Counted from the first letter of the stretch, positions 8,101-16,958 are shown. The stretch is DNA of 64,000 bases from Sphingobacterium spiritivorum (GCF_016725325.1 NZ_CP068083.1:2666001-2730000); one strand, 5' to 3'. Program-made: numbers and translations. Notes: generated by a model not told the origin, from the letters alone.

Positions 8101-9558
8101 GCTGAAAGCCAGGGTAGCATTGCGATCATCTAATTTTCCGGATATATGTAAAAATTCATCTGCAATATCGCCGTCAATATCCAGCCGGTTATAGGTATAG
8201 TCCTTGAATTTTATGCGTTCCAGATGACCCTTTACCCTTAGATCTAACGTTTTGAAGTCTGTTCCTTTTCCGTCAAATGTAAGGTCAAATCCGGTTTTGC
8301 CAAGATCTTTAACGGGTACTACGCTGTGCACAGCAAATTCTGGAGATTGTATATGGCCGTCATAGGAAAGACCTTTTTTGAGGTTAATATGGCTTTCTGT
8401 TTTTAAGTCACCCAATGCTGTTCTAAATGATCCGTGTGCTTTGAAATCGTTGTAATATCCATCGAAGCGTCCTTTATACGCAATGTTCTCAAGCTGATGA
8501 ACGATCTTCGGTAGTTTGAAAGACTTCATATTGCCCAGAAGTGGTATAATGTTCTCTAGATCCTTAGCATTACTTTTTAAGGAGGTTAAATTAAACCCAA
8601 ATACAGTTTTATTGATTTCCGGCAATCCTTTTACTGTAAAATCTCCAGCAAGTTCCGTGTTTCTGCCCATGCGCATCAGCGTATTTTTGGCGTGGATATC
8701 GGCTACCGTTCCATGAAGATTGGCTTGGGGAATGAGGACATCGAATTGCACATATTTCATGTCCGTAGCAAAATATTCAATGTCTTTAGAAGATACAAAT
8801 GAGTTGCGGAACCGGGCTTTTACACGCACCTTTTCCATGAAATCACTGAAGTCGGCGAGGCTGTCGTATTCAAATTTTATATAATCGGTAAGTCTGGATC
8901 GGTTGGTTACCAGTTTGAGATCGGTAAACTCCATTCTCTTTTTTCCGTAGAAGGCATTCGCCGATAGTTCCTTTAGATGCAGTCCTGATTTTTCCTGCAG
9001 GCTGAGTTTACGGATAACGGCACTCACAGCACCTGAATCTAATTTGATCTGATTAAATGTACCGGATAAGGCTGTGATATCCAGATTTCCATAATCTACC
9101 CCGTATTTGTAATGTTTTTTTGTGTTGTTGACGATTTTCAGATGATTGTTTTCCAGAATAATACTTTGGAGCACCAGGTCCATCTTTTTTGAAGGTTTCT
9201 TTTTTTGCTTTTTCTTCGGAGAAAAGTAGTTGATGAGAAAAGAAAAGTTCGTGCTGTCCTTGTATATTTCGAAATCAATGAACGTATTTTTGGAATAGAT
9301 CTTTTCAATGGTGATCTTATTCTGCCAAAGCTCCGTGAGTTTCACATTTGCATCTAACTGCTCCGTGTAGAGAATAGTCTGTCCGATACTGTCCTTAATT
9401 TTGAGATCCTCAAGTACGAGAGAAGAGAACGGTTTAAAGTAGATGCTTTGGATGGTTATAGAGGCGTTTAATTCTTTGCTAAGGTAGGATGCTGCTTTTT
9501 TTGCAAGATAGGTTTGTACGGGTTTATATTGCAAAGAAAATACAAATAAGGCGAGCAA
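5200..9558 (-). CDS. tamB: TamB-like translocation/assembly module protein (AsmA-like, DUF490)
   Basis: This very large envelope protein (at least 1452 residues) has an N-terminal membrane anchor and long repetitive beta-rich stretches. The C-terminal DUF490-type region (about residues 1050-1400) includes 'FNFTAQDFINKIFDMKEGGTIRWAGNPSEAIINLSA', which is characteristic of TamB. In other bacteria TamB bridges inner and outer membranes and works with TamA in barrel insertion or lipid transport; no TamA/BamA gene is in the window. No ATG precedes the anchor. The first canonical start is TTG at 9558, inside the hydrophobic helix. A CTG at 9585 or a rare ATA/ATT further up (in-frame residues GYKVIKKIIKITLITLAGITV) would restore a full signal anchor, so the true protein is probably 9-20 residues longer. 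It is divergent from tsaD. Confidence 0.85.
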   Translation of the reverse strand: MLALFVFSLQYKPVQTYLAKKAASYLSKELNASITIQSIYFKPFSSLVLEDLKIKDSIGQTILYTEQLDANVKLTELWQNKITIEKIYSKNTFIDFEIYKDSTNFSFLINYFSPKKKQKKKPSKKMDLVLQSIILENNHLKIVNNTKKHYKYGVDYGNLDITALSGTFNQIKLDSGAVSAVIRKLSLQEKSGLHLKELSANAFYGKKRMEFTDLKLVTNRSRLTDYIKFEYDSLADFSDFMEKVRVKARFRNSFVSSKDIEYFATDMKYVQFDVLIPQANLHGTVADIHAKNTLMRMGRNTELAGDFTVKGLPEINKTVFGFNLTSLKSNAKDLENIIPLLGNMKSFKLPKIVHQLENIAYKGRFDGYYNDFKAHGSFRTALGDLKTESHINLKKGLSYDGHIQSPEFAVHSVVPVKDLGKTGFDLTFDGKGTDFKTLDLRVKGHLERIKFKDYTYNRLDIDGDIADEFLHISGKLDDRNATLAFSTDIDWKKDSPTYLLNAQIENTNLFAINLFKKDTINIHNTSLTTNLQGDNLNNLIGKLEAKDIHFTTSKGTFNIAFLDFDAAGNQEDRNLVLHSDVLDVNLKGEIDLTTIGSYFRSLAMRYAPAIGFETKPYNKQNFDLFLNVKSFNPIASFLDPNLTLEDGATLNANFSSEDYTAQFQAYSPVVRYNGIKLTNLIIEENANQEALALMITADRLNLSDSAYINNINLTNILSKDSLLFNVKLSQQSSPNYLDLNGNILFAHNKPAYINFSPSTVQINREEWNINQDAQVRISKGKVYMENLKLSQGEQEIKVDGAMSDENDKINFAFNNFGLASLDGFTKPMGIAMQGKVNGNLQINSLFKKPYFNADLKTSPIVYNGLPIGQLKLMATYNPEGSLVDLDVDLADGINKQLKLDGTYNIGDDKNAVDISGKLVNTDLIIFQPFLRNLVSDLHGSVSGDISVKGYINKPEISAVTRFKDASFVVNYLKTPYRVSDDEVQVSKNHIVLNNLKIFDPNNHEATANGYIDLNKLSDPRIDVDVSTQNFLVLNTTYKDNNLYYGTAYATGTFKFKGLTSAMKIDIRAKSNENTTFTIPFNSSMTVSESDFIYFISPDSSENRKKNHRNNFQGLSMNMDLNITPDAEVNLQTDLGSLKGRGTGALNLKISSLGDFEMFGDYVVSSGKFNFTAQDFINKIFDMKEGGTIRWAGNPSEAIINLSAVYEQRTSVAPLYNAAGRSSTRDQRVLAQADMILKGNLTKPDISFALTFPQDPYINDELQGYLTDANNVNQQAMSLIVRRSFTPGSSTEFGKEVNNTLLSAGTEIAFNQLNTIISQSLNINFFDLNIRSLNDASASLRFFNDRLIITGGVTDRRNLQLNDLNVFSNEVATDAELSYRLRKDGSLILRASNRLNTRNFLLLGMDNDYISAAGLVYRQEFNSFSEFFKRMIFWRRFEEETNPKKKESQKSTK

Positions 9559-9608
9559 GACAGTAATGCCTGCAAGAGTGATCAGCGTTATTTTAATTAT
9601 TTTTTTGA

Positions 9609-9616
9609 TAACTTTG
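9609..9616 (+). promoter_or_regulatory. -7 box of tsaD
   Basis: TAACTTTG matches TAnnTTTG exactly and lies 30 bases before the tsaD ATG. No good -33 box is visible. It lies between the divergent tamB and tsaD genes. Confidence 0.5.
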
Positions 9617-9645
9617 TATCCTATTTAAAAGTTACTTCCTTAGCT

Positions 9646-10647
9646 ATGGCCATTATTTTGGGTATCGAATCTTCATGTGATGAAACATCAGCATCCATAT
9701 GTATAGACGGTGAAATTAAGTCAAATATTATTGCCGGACAGGCCGTTCATGCAAAATACGGAGGAGTAGTTCCCGAACTTGCATCACGTGCGCACCAGCA
9801 AAATATCATTCCTACGGTAGATCAAGCTATACGTGAAGCAAAAATACACAAAAATGAGATAGATGCAGTAGCTTTTACACGTGGACCGGGATTATTAGGG
9901 TCACTTTTAGTCGGTACTTCTTTCGCAAAGTCTTTCGCATTGGCCCGAAATATTCCGTTGATTGATATCAATCATATGCAGGCTCATATTTTAGCTCATT
10001 TTATTGAAGATCCCAAACCTTCTTTTCCATTTTTATGTCTTACCGTTTCGGGGGGTCATACACAAATTGTGTTGGTAAAGGATTACTTTGAAATGGAGTT
10101 GCTTGGCGAAACTCTGGACGATGCCGCAGGAGAGGCTTTTGATAAAACTGCCAAAATTCTGCAACTTCCCTACCCCGGAGGACCGTTGGTAGACAAATAT
10201 GCACAGGAAGGAAATCCGGATGCGTTTGCACTTCCTGAACCTCAGATTGCTGATCTGAATTTTAGTTTTTCAGGACTCAAAACTGCTATTCTCTATCTTG
10301 TACAGAAGCACGAAAAAGAAAACCCTGATTTTCTTCAGGAAAATCTTAAGGATGTATGTGCCTCTGTTCAGGCCAGAATTGTTTCTATATTGCTGAATAA
10401 AGTCAAAAAAGCCGCAAAGCAGACAGGTATCAAAGATATAGCAATTGCAGGTGGGGTTTCTGCTAATTCCGGTCTGCGTAGCGCTTTGTTGGCAATGGGT
10501 GAACGCTACAAGTGGAATGTGTTTATCCCTAAATTTGAATATTGTACAGATAACGCAGCAATGATAGCTATTGCAGGTTATCACAAATATCTTAAACAGG
10601 ATTTTGTAGGTCAGGAAGTAGCGCCTTTAGCGCGTTTGCATCTGTAG
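9646..10647 (+). CDS. tsaD: tRNA N6-adenosine threonylcarbamoyltransferase TsaD
   Basis: TsaD transfers the threonylcarbamoyl group to A37 of ANN-decoding tRNAs, in complex with TsaB and TsaE. The 333-residue ASKHA-fold protein begins with GIESSCDET. The metal-binding histidines of HMQAH are at 110 and 114, and 'TVSGGHTQI' and 'AIAGGVSANSGLR' are both present. The length is typical. Its partner TsaB is encoded at 43696-44397, unlinked but in the same window. The ATG is 88 bases from the divergent tamB reading. Confidence 0.97.
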   Translation: MAIILGIESSCDETSASICIDGEIKSNIIAGQAVHAKYGGVVPELASRAHQQNIIPTVDQAIREAKIHKNEIDAVAFTRGPGLLGSLLVGTSFAKSFALARNIPLIDINHMQAHILAHFIEDPKPSFPFLCLTVSGGHTQIVLVKDYFEMELLGETLDDAAGEAFDKTAKILQLPYPGGPLVDKYAQEGNPDAFALPEPQIADLNFSFSGLKTAILYLVQKHEKENPDFLQENLKDVCASVQARIVSILLNKVKKAAKQTGIKDIAIAGGVSANSGLRSALLAMGERYKWNVFIPKFEYCTDNAAMIAIAGYHKYLKQDFVGQEVAPLARLHL

Positions 10648-10667
10648 GCGCTATTTCCTTATTCATT

Positions 10668-11534
10668 TTAGAAAGGGGCGGAATAGCCATAGGATTCTTT
10701 GGCAACAACAAATACGCCAGCCTGTTCTTTCAGATAGGTTACATTATAGCCCTCTGCTCCCATATCCGATAGGACGAGTTCTATATTACCATTATGTACG
10801 AATGCATAAAGGATATCGGTGTAATCCATATTGAATTCTCCTCCGTCATCTACACGCCAGGTGCTTATATCGTCATATTTAGCTTTATATTCCTGAGTGA
10901 TTGTCTTTTCCGGTGAAGAGTAAACTAATACTGCCAGAGCTGAATCATTTTTAACTTCAAATTCGACAATACTGATTAATGTTTTTTCATCAAACTGAGC
11001 TATATTTTTGAAATTTTTAACTTTACGATGCTTCGCAGTTACTAATTTCTGAACAGCCGCAGGCATAGCACTTGCATCTTTTGCGTTATGGGGGATCAGT
11101 ACTTTCCTGGAAGAAAGAAAGGCATTGTCTGTCAGCACAACAGCTACGGCGGAGGAGGTCAATTTGTTTTCTTTTAATTGATAAAGAAAACCTGCACTTT
11201 TATCAAAATTGTCGGCAGTTTGTCTTCCGTTATCACCATCTGTTGACTTCTGAAATCCTTTGTATTGAACCGGAGATTCTTTTCCTTGCTCATTAAGGAC
11301 TAGATTATATTGCTCCGGATGGGGCAGAGAATCCTGGTCCAGTGTAAGAATATGCTTGCCTAAGGAATCTAAAAAGCCAAAAGCAATTACATCTTCATTA
11401 GTAGTTGTAACTATGCTGTCTTTTGCAGGACTGTCTGCAGTATTGCTGTCTGCTGTTTTTTGTTTTTGCTGACATCCGAAAGTAAGGAATACAGCAGTCA
11501 GGATTAAACTAAATTTTATTGAATTCTTAAGCAT
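10668..11534 (-). CDS. Predicted lipoprotein of unknown function
   Basis: The 288-residue protein begins with a lipoprotein signal peptide: a hydrophobic run 'FSLILTAVFLTFGC' with the lipobox cysteine at residue 21. A polar, low-complexity linker rich in K, T, S and D follows. The remainder appears beta-rich, with no motif I recognise. It probably sits on the inner or outer membrane facing the periplasm. It lies 45 bases downstream of the YwqK/TonB-domain gene on the same strand and could share its transcript. It converges with tsaD. Confidence 0.7.
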   Translation of the reverse strand: MLKNSIKFSLILTAVFLTFGCQQKQKTADSNTADSPAKDSIVTTTNEDVIAFGFLDSLGKHILTLDQDSLPHPEQYNLVLNEQGKESPVQYKGFQKSTDGDNGRQTADNFDKSAGFLYQLKENKLTSSAVAVVLTDNAFLSSRKVLIPHNAKDASAMPAAVQKLVTAKHRKVKNFKNIAQFDEKTLISIVEFEVKNDSALAVLVYSSPEKTITQEYKAKYDDISTWRVDDGGEFNMDYTDILYAFVHNGNIELVLSDMGAEGYNVTYLKEQAGVFVVAKESYGYSAPF

Positions 11535-11579
11535 AAAATGTAATGTATAGGGCTAAAATAGTATTTTTATTCGTTCTTG

Positions 11580-12536
11580 TTATTGTATATTTAATCGGAT
11601 GGGAAGTCGGTACCTGACATTGACCGGAATTCCTCTTTGTATTCCAGGTGACCATTTTCTGAGATTTTCTACTACTCTTACACCGGCTTCTCCTGATCCA
11701 TATCCTAAGTCTTTCTCAATTTCGATATTGTCAACCTTACCGTCTTTTCTGACCACAAAAGAGATGATGACAGTTCCGTTAATGTTATTATCCATCATTT
11801 CACGGGAATATTTAAAGGTGTTGGCGACTTTTTGCATCAGACTTCTGATACCACCGGGATATTCAGGAGCTATTTCCTGTTGTGTATAAAGCGTCTCATT
11901 ATTTAAGGAATCATAAGTTGTTCCTTTTACCAGTTTACCGGCATTGTACTCTTCTTCAAAGCGGTATTTTTTATCATTGAATGTGCCTTTCCACAGACCG
12001 TTTTTCTTATGATTTACATATTCTCCTGCCTCTGTATCTTTATCCCAATAGGAGGTTGCAGATCCGTTACCATCTTTTAGCACTAACTTGCCTGTCGTGT
12101 CAAAGTGTTTGATGTAAAGTGAGTCTTTTACTTTTGTCTTATCATTTTCATAGACCGAATTGTAATACCATACATCTTTGAGTTGACCTTCCGGATAATA
12201 ATAGAATGCGGAATCTATTGCTATACCATCTGTACTGTAAAACTCTTTAGAGGCCAGATTTCCGTTTTCATAGTAGCGATACACATTTCCATAATAGGTA
12301 GTCGGGTTCTGGATCTTTTTTGTTTTAGCAGTCAATTTTGGTTTATTCCCGTTCACATAGAACTCTTTTATAAAAATAGTATCTAATTTGCTTTCAGGGA
12401 TACTCAATACTCTATAGTAATACGCATTTTCTTTTTTTGCCGGTCCGTTATTTTTCTTAAAGTAATTAACTAAATTCTGTTGTGCATTACCAGCAGAATA
12501 ACAACACACGAAAAATAGAGCAAGTAATAATTTCAT
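11580..12536 (-). CDS. Secreted MORN/YwqK-like repeat protein with TonB C-terminal domain
   Basis: The 318-residue protein has a cleavable signal peptide (MKLLLALFFVCCYSAGNAQQ). The middle (about 85-215) carries MORN/YwqK-like repeats such as YRYYENGNLASKEFYSTDG, FYYYPEGQLKDVWYY and HKKNGLWKGTFNDKKYRFEEEY. The end (about 228-318) is a TonB C-terminal domain: PEYPGGIRSLMQKVANTF..INGTVIISFVVRKDGKV..RKWSPGIQRGIPVNVRYRLPIRL. Unlike classical TonB it lacks an N-terminal membrane anchor and a proline-rich linker, so it is probably free in the periplasm or envelope. It is divergent from a conventional TonB gene, and the two CTDs end almost identically (WSPGIQ..PV.V.Y.LPIRLN). Confidence 0.8.
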   Translation of the reverse strand: MKLLLALFFVCCYSAGNAQQNLVNYFKKNNGPAKKENAYYYRVLSIPESKLDTIFIKEFYVNGNKPKLTAKTKKIQNPTTYYGNVYRYYENGNLASKEFYSTDGIAIDSAFYYYPEGQLKDVWYYNSVYENDKTKVKDSLYIKHFDTTGKLVLKDGNGSATSYWDKDTEAGEYVNHKKNGLWKGTFNDKKYRFEEEYNAGKLVKGTTYDSLNNETLYTQQEIAPEYPGGIRSLMQKVANTFKYSREMMDNNINGTVIISFVVRKDGKVDNIEIEKDLGYGSGEAGVRVVENLRKWSPGIQRGIPVNVRYRLPIRLNIQ

Positions 12537-12718
12537 AAAGTTTCTGTATTTGATATGGTTTTTAAAGTTAATAATTATAATGATCTATTTAAAGATTGCT
12601 GTAGGAATTAACGTTTTTTTAATGTGGCAATTATTTTTCTAAAGATTGATAAGTTTTTATGGAATGATTTAACGTATTGCATCAACGTATAAAATGGTTT
12701 TACTTTAAACGTTGTGTT

Positions 12719-13600
12719 ATGTTAGGATCTAAATTAAATATTTACAAAAAGGAATGGCTGGAAGTGATCTTTCAAGGTCGGAATCAGTCCTATGGTGCTT
12801 ACGAGCTTCGTCAGTTGTCTCCAAGGGCTACAAATTATGGAATTGCAATCGTGTCTACAGTTGTGTTGTTATGTAGTATGGGCAAATTTGCTTATGATCA
12901 TATGCCCCGGGAGCAATATGTTGCACCTGTGATGGAAGTTACTCCTGTGAGGCTTGATGATTTGGTTGAAAAGATTCCGGAGGAAAAGATTGAAGATCCG
13001 CTTCCGGCAGAAAATCAGCCTAAACAGATTGCTCAGGACCCTCCGGCTGTAGATCTCATCCGGTTTCCGGAACCGACTGTAGTAGATGCCAGAAAAGCAA
13101 AAGAAGATGTCGCTGCTCAGGACGATTTTAAAGACGATAAGAAATCCCCTGCACGTCTTACATTGAAAGCAATGCCTGGCGGTGCGGCTATCGCAAGAGG
13201 AGAGTTTGGCGATAAGAAAAAAGATGGCGAGATAACAGGAAAAGGATCAGGTACACTGAGCGGGGGAGACGATAAAGTACATGATATGGTGGCTCTGGAA
13301 ATTCAACCCGAACCAGTAGGAGGTATCAAAGCTTTTATGAAATGGGTTGGAGACAATTATCAGTATCCTTCTGCAGCACTTGAACAAGGTGTCAATGGTG
13401 TAGTGATGGTGTCCTTTGTGATTGAGAAAGATGGTAGTCTGACGGATATTAAAGTTGGGCGCGATCTGAATTTCGGAACCGGAGATGCTGCAGTCGCCTT
13501 ACTGAAAAAGGCCAGAAAGTGGAGTCCCGGAATACAGAATGGCCGTCCGGTAAGGGTTGCCTATTCGCTTCCGATCCGCCTGAATACTATACAACAATAA
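12719..13600 (+). CDS. Energy transducer TonB
   Basis: With the ATG at 12719 (MLGSKLNIYKKEWLEVIFQGRNQSYGAYELRQ) the protein has 293 residues. A start at 12677 would add an implausible leader. The layout is that of Bacteroidota TonB: a short cytoplasmic segment with the NQSYGAYELR motif, one membrane helix (about 39-60), a linker rich in P, E, K and D (75-195), and a TonB C-terminal domain (about 205-293) with GGIKAFMKWV and ARKWSPGIQNGRPVRVAYSLPIRL. It would couple the proton motive force to TonB-dependent receptors; no ExbB/ExbD gene is in the window. It is divergent from the YwqK/TonB-domain gene, and no convincing promoter box was seen in the 182-base gap. Confidence 0.9.
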   Translation: MLGSKLNIYKKEWLEVIFQGRNQSYGAYELRQLSPRATNYGIAIVSTVVLLCSMGKFAYDHMPREQYVAPVMEVTPVRLDDLVEKIPEEKIEDPLPAENQPKQIAQDPPAVDLIRFPEPTVVDARKAKEDVAAQDDFKDDKKSPARLTLKAMPGGAAIARGEFGDKKKDGEITGKGSGTLSGGDDKVHDMVALEIQPEPVGGIKAFMKWVGDNYQYPSAALEQGVNGVVMVSFVIEKDGSLTDIKVGRDLNFGTGDAAVALLKKARKWSPGIQNGRPVRVAYSLPIRLNTIQQ

Positions 13601-13637
13601 ACAGATAGCGGTAAATCAGCAGAAAATCAGATACGGA

Positions 13638-14789
13638 TTAATTACTTGCTGAATCAAGAGACTGAAAGGCTTTAAAATAATGTTGTACCATAATATCCCA
13701 TCCATAATTTTGGGATGTAAAAGTCTGAAAAAGCGGGATCATCTGATCTCGCTTTTTTGGATTATGATGAAGGGAGTTGATCAGTTGAATCCACGCATCA
13801 GCATCCTGCGGGGATAATAACAAACCATTTTTCTGATGCTGTATCGCCTGAGGTATTCCATCAATATCTGCTGCGAGTACCAGAGTACCGGCCTGACAGG
13901 CTTCCAGACAGACCAGTCCGAAGCCTTCCATATCTCCTGCTACCGGAATATTTGGCATGACAAAAGCCAGAGAACGGTTAAGGTACTGTTGTAATTCTTC
14001 AGAAGGGAGCTTGCCGAGATGCCGGAATCTCGTGGTACTGTTACCTTCCAAATAAAGTTTACGGATGGCACTTTCATCAGAAGGATACCCCAGAAATAAT
14101 AAAATCTGTTCACTTAGATTTTTTGGAAATACAGCCAGTAGACTTTCTAAAAATGGTTTCTTTTTTTGAAACGGACCAACGATGATGAGTTCAATGGATT
14201 GATGCAGGTGCGGGAGTACCTCTTTGATAAACCATGAAAATCCTTTTCTTTTGACCGGACGTCCAAGTGCGATTATATAGGTAGGCAGCGTTGTTGTTCC
14301 GGAATCCGCCTGTCGTACAGGAGTTGCAGGCGTCTGGTCATCTACTCCGTTAGCAATCACAATCATTTTCTTGGGGTCCAATCCCCGTTTTATTGCGGCT
14401 GTGGCAGTTGCTTTGCTCACGGCTATAAACTGATGGTAGCGGTTGAATTTTGGTAATATCTTCTTCTGGAACAGTTTATTTGGAAAGACTACATCTAATC
14501 CGTGTAAGGTCAATGATTTTTTCAGATACGGATATTTGCGGTGAAACAAACAGAAGGCGGCTAGTAATCCATCATTAAAATGTATAACAGAAATAGCCGG
14601 GTGCTCCTGGCATTTCTGTAAAATTCTTCGCTGCAGCATCAGAAAAAAATGAAGGATATGTTCGTCCCCTTTAAAAACAATCTGGTGAACGGTGCAATGT
14701 CTGTACATGCCTGTGATCAGTTCGTAACTTTGCTTTTGCATGCCCCCTGTACTGGGCGGATATTTATGACTGACGAATAAGACTTCCAT
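13638..14789 (-). CDS. GT4-type glycosyltransferase
   Basis: The start at 14789 (MEVLFVSHKYPPSTGGMQKQ) gives 383 residues and a proper GT-B N-terminus. A longer reading from 14870 lies inside the upstream gene and is rejected. The N-terminal Rossmann half includes the GGMQ loop. The C-terminal half has 'IALGRPVKRKGFSWFIKEVLPHL' and the donor-binding EGFGLVCLEACQAGTLVLA motif of family GT4. The gene overlaps the flippase-like gene by 26 bases and is the third of a three-gene operon. The sugar and acceptor cannot be told from sequence. The neighbours suggest a membrane glycolipid or polysaccharide precursor. Confidence 0.85.
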   Translation of the reverse strand: MEVLFVSHKYPPSTGGMQKQSYELITGMYRHCTVHQIVFKGDEHILHFFLMLQRRILQKCQEHPAISVIHFNDGLLAAFCLFHRKYPYLKKSLTLHGLDVVFPNKLFQKKILPKFNRYHQFIAVSKATATAAIKRGLDPKKMIVIANGVDDQTPATPVRQADSGTTTLPTYIIALGRPVKRKGFSWFIKEVLPHLHQSIELIIVGPFQKKKPFLESLLAVFPKNLSEQILLFLGYPSDESAIRKLYLEGNSTTRFRHLGKLPSEELQQYLNRSLAFVMPNIPVAGDMEGFGLVCLEACQAGTLVLAADIDGIPQAIQHQKNGLLLSPQDADAWIQLINSLHHNPKKRDQMIPLFQTFTSQNYGWDIMVQHYFKAFQSLDSASN

Positions 14790-15765
14790 TGAATTTATAA
14801 AATAGGAAATAGCAGATAAGTGAAATAAATGTCCACACCAGTTGTCTTGCCCGACGCAGGACACTGGCACTTATCCATACGGCTATGCCCGTAAGTCCGA
14901 TACCGGATAACATAATTTTATTTCCAAGTTCTTCTATGCCAATCTGCCCTGGAATAAAAGCCCCCAGACTTTTTACAATAATAACACCCATATCGATAAA
15001 CAGTCCGTCCATAGGAGATACATTTGCCCCTAATAATCTAAGAATGACATAGAACTCCAGTGAACCAACGATCCAGTGTAGGGTGAAACAGAAAAAGGAA
15101 TACCAAAAGTAAGCGGGATAAAGTTGATAAAATACAGAAGTCTGGTGCAGGGTATGGGTAATACGGGATTTAATCTTCAACCAAAAATTCAATTTATTGA
15201 CAGGTTCTGAGGTTAGCATTCGGGAGGCTCTTTTTTTTGTAATATATAGCAGAGAGGATACAATCCCACCGAGAATAAGTACAGTCAGGATCAGACCTGC
15301 CATATAGATTACCGTAGCTCCGTTATTTTGCATGAGGTTCAGACTATACCAGCAAAGTACGGCCGCCAAAAGAAGTAGCTGTGACAGAATGGCCATGACA
15401 CGGGATAAAAAAACAGAATGTGTGACCTCATCTTTAGAAAGATGTTCGCTTCGAAGCATATGTACCTTAAAAAGATCTCCTCCTATAACATTAGTGGGAT
15501 TAAAAAGTCCGATTGTCTCCCCAACCTGTCTAACAAAAAACAGTCTCCACAGTGAAATCCGTTGACCAGATGGTGCCATACAATAATACCAGCCAACAGT
15601 TCCCAGAATATAAGCTATTCCAGTTATCAAAATCAAGATGATAAACCGGTACCCCACCTGATTTAAGGTGTTCGCCAGCATCTTAAAATCTGTCTGTACT
15701 AAAAAAAGAACCAGACAGCCGACGACAATTATAATTCCAAGGATTTTAAAAACTTTTGCAGTCAT
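14764..15765 (-). CDS. LPG synthase/UPF0104-type membrane protein (flippase-like domain)
   Basis: This 333-residue integral membrane protein has about eight hydrophobic helices. The family signature 'FFVRQVGETIGLFNPTNVIGGDLFKVHML' is at about 88-115, and 'SLGAFIPGQIGIEELGNKIML' is near residue 265. This is the membrane region related to MprF/AglD, without a C-terminal synthase domain. Such proteins occur beside glycosyltransferases and are thought to move or organise lipid-linked substrates. Its ATG shares one base with the stop of the upstream glycosyltransferase (TAATG), and its end overlaps the next glycosyltransferase, so the three are translated together. Confidence 0.85.
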   Translation of the reverse strand: MTAKVFKILGIIIVVGCLVLFLVQTDFKMLANTLNQVGYRFIILILITGIAYILGTVGWYYCMAPSGQRISLWRLFFVRQVGETIGLFNPTNVIGGDLFKVHMLRSEHLSKDEVTHSVFLSRVMAILSQLLLLAAVLCWYSLNLMQNNGATVIYMAGLILTVLILGGIVSSLLYITKKRASRMLTSEPVNKLNFWLKIKSRITHTLHQTSVFYQLYPAYFWYSFFCFTLHWIVGSLEFYVILRLLGANVSPMDGLFIDMGVIIVKSLGAFIPGQIGIEELGNKIMLSGIGLTGIAVWISASVLRRARQLVWTFISLICYFLFYKFNGSLIRQS

Positions 15766-16943
15766 TATGCAAACTGGTAAGCCGTCTGAGTGGATATAGT
15801 CATGTCTGCAAAATCACTGATGTCTCTGAAGTAAATTTCAGAAAGATGCTGCCAATTATGCTGTTTGCTGTATTTTAATCCTGCTTTTTTGAACTTTTTA
15901 CGTAGATTCTTATCTGATAACAGAAGCTGTATTTTGTCAACGTAATCTTCTGCCTGTTCCGCATTACATTTGAAACCATTCTCCCCGTCAATAATAAAAT
16001 CAGCACTTCCTCCGTCATTTGAAATAACGCAGGGGAGTCCCGAGGCCATTGCTTCTATTACAACATTTCCGTATGTTTCGGTGATCGAAGGAAAGAGAAA
16101 TAAAGTCGAAGAGGCATAACAAATGGCCAGCTCCTTATGTGATAATTTACCTAAAAAATAGGCATCCGGCATTTGTTCCATACATGCAGCTTTCGCAGTG
16201 CCGTCCCCCGCTATAATAAAGTTGCAGTCTATATCACTTTCTTTACACTTATGGTACATGTCGATTAGTGTGACAAGATTTTTCTCCCATTCCAGCCGGC
16301 TGGCAAATAAGATGTTCTGTTTTTTGTTTTTTGTTACTTTTCGAAGGTAGTTATTATCTTTTTTCTTAGGCGAAAAAAGTTCCGTATCAATCCCGCGCTG
16401 CCAAAGCGTTAACTTATCCGGTTGTATTCCCAAATGCTTCAGCTCTTTGGATATCGATACAGAGGGTACATATACTTTTGTACATTTATTATAAAACCTC
16501 ACGGTCTGTTTGATAAACTCTTTTTTGGTGGGTTTGATCAGGAAAGGTGTATTCTTGAGGTAATAATCTATGTAGCTGATAAAATGCGTGTGGTAAATAG
16601 TCAGGGTAGGTATATTGTGTTTTTCAGCATACTTTAAGGCGAAGCTGCCTAACATAGACGGCGTGGCGATATGGATGACATCCGGATCAAATTCCTTGAG
16701 CTGCTGTTTCAGCATCTTTTTTGCAATAGCCGGTACAGCCATTGTATAGTTTCTGTTGAATGGGATATGGAAATAGGGAATGCGCAGAGACAGATGGTCA
16801 TCGATCTGTTCGGGACCATTTCCGTAGATAAACAGAAACTCAAATTTTGTAGAATCGATCCTGTTGATCAGTTGAAACATCGTGCGGGAAGCTCCGTCAA
16901 AGTCTTCAATCATCATCTCGGCAAAGAAAGCCACTTTAATCAT
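15765..16943 (-). CDS. GT4-type glycosyltransferase
   Basis: The 392-residue GT-B enzyme begins MIKVAFFAEMMIEDFDGASRTMFQLI. It has the family middle linker 'LFASRLEWEKNLVTLIDMYHKC' and the C-terminal donor-binding motif 'ETYGNVVIEAMASGLPCVIS' with both glutamates of the E-x7-E pattern. It resembles PimB/mannosyl- or glucosyltransferases that glycosylate lipids, but specificity is unknown. It is the first gene of the operon, and its stop overlaps the flippase-like start by one base. A 7-2-7 inverted repeat lies 16 bases upstream of its ATG (16959-16974). Confidence 0.88.
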   Translation of the reverse strand: MIKVAFFAEMMIEDFDGASRTMFQLINRIDSTKFEFLFIYGNGPEQIDDHLSLRIPYFHIPFNRNYTMAVPAIAKKMLKQQLKEFDPDVIHIATPSMLGSFALKYAEKHNIPTLTIYHTHFISYIDYYLKNTPFLIKPTKKEFIKQTVRFYNKCTKVYVPSVSISKELKHLGIQPDKLTLWQRGIDTELFSPKKKDNNYLRKVTKNKKQNILFASRLEWEKNLVTLIDMYHKCKESDIDCNFIIAGDGTAKAACMEQMPDAYFLGKLSHKELAICYASSTLFLFPSITETYGNVVIEAMASGLPCVISNDGGSADFIIDGENGFKCNAEQAEDYVDKIQLLLSDKNLRKKFKKAGLKYSKQHNWQHLSEIYFRDISDFADMTISTQTAYQFA

Positions 16944-16958
16944 ATTTTATACTTTTAG

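Noticed and set aside
10619..10653. Seven-base inverted repeat TAGCGCC/GGCGCTA at the tsaD end as terminator
   Set aside because: The loop is 21 bases, much of the stem is coding and no T-run follows, so it was not called.
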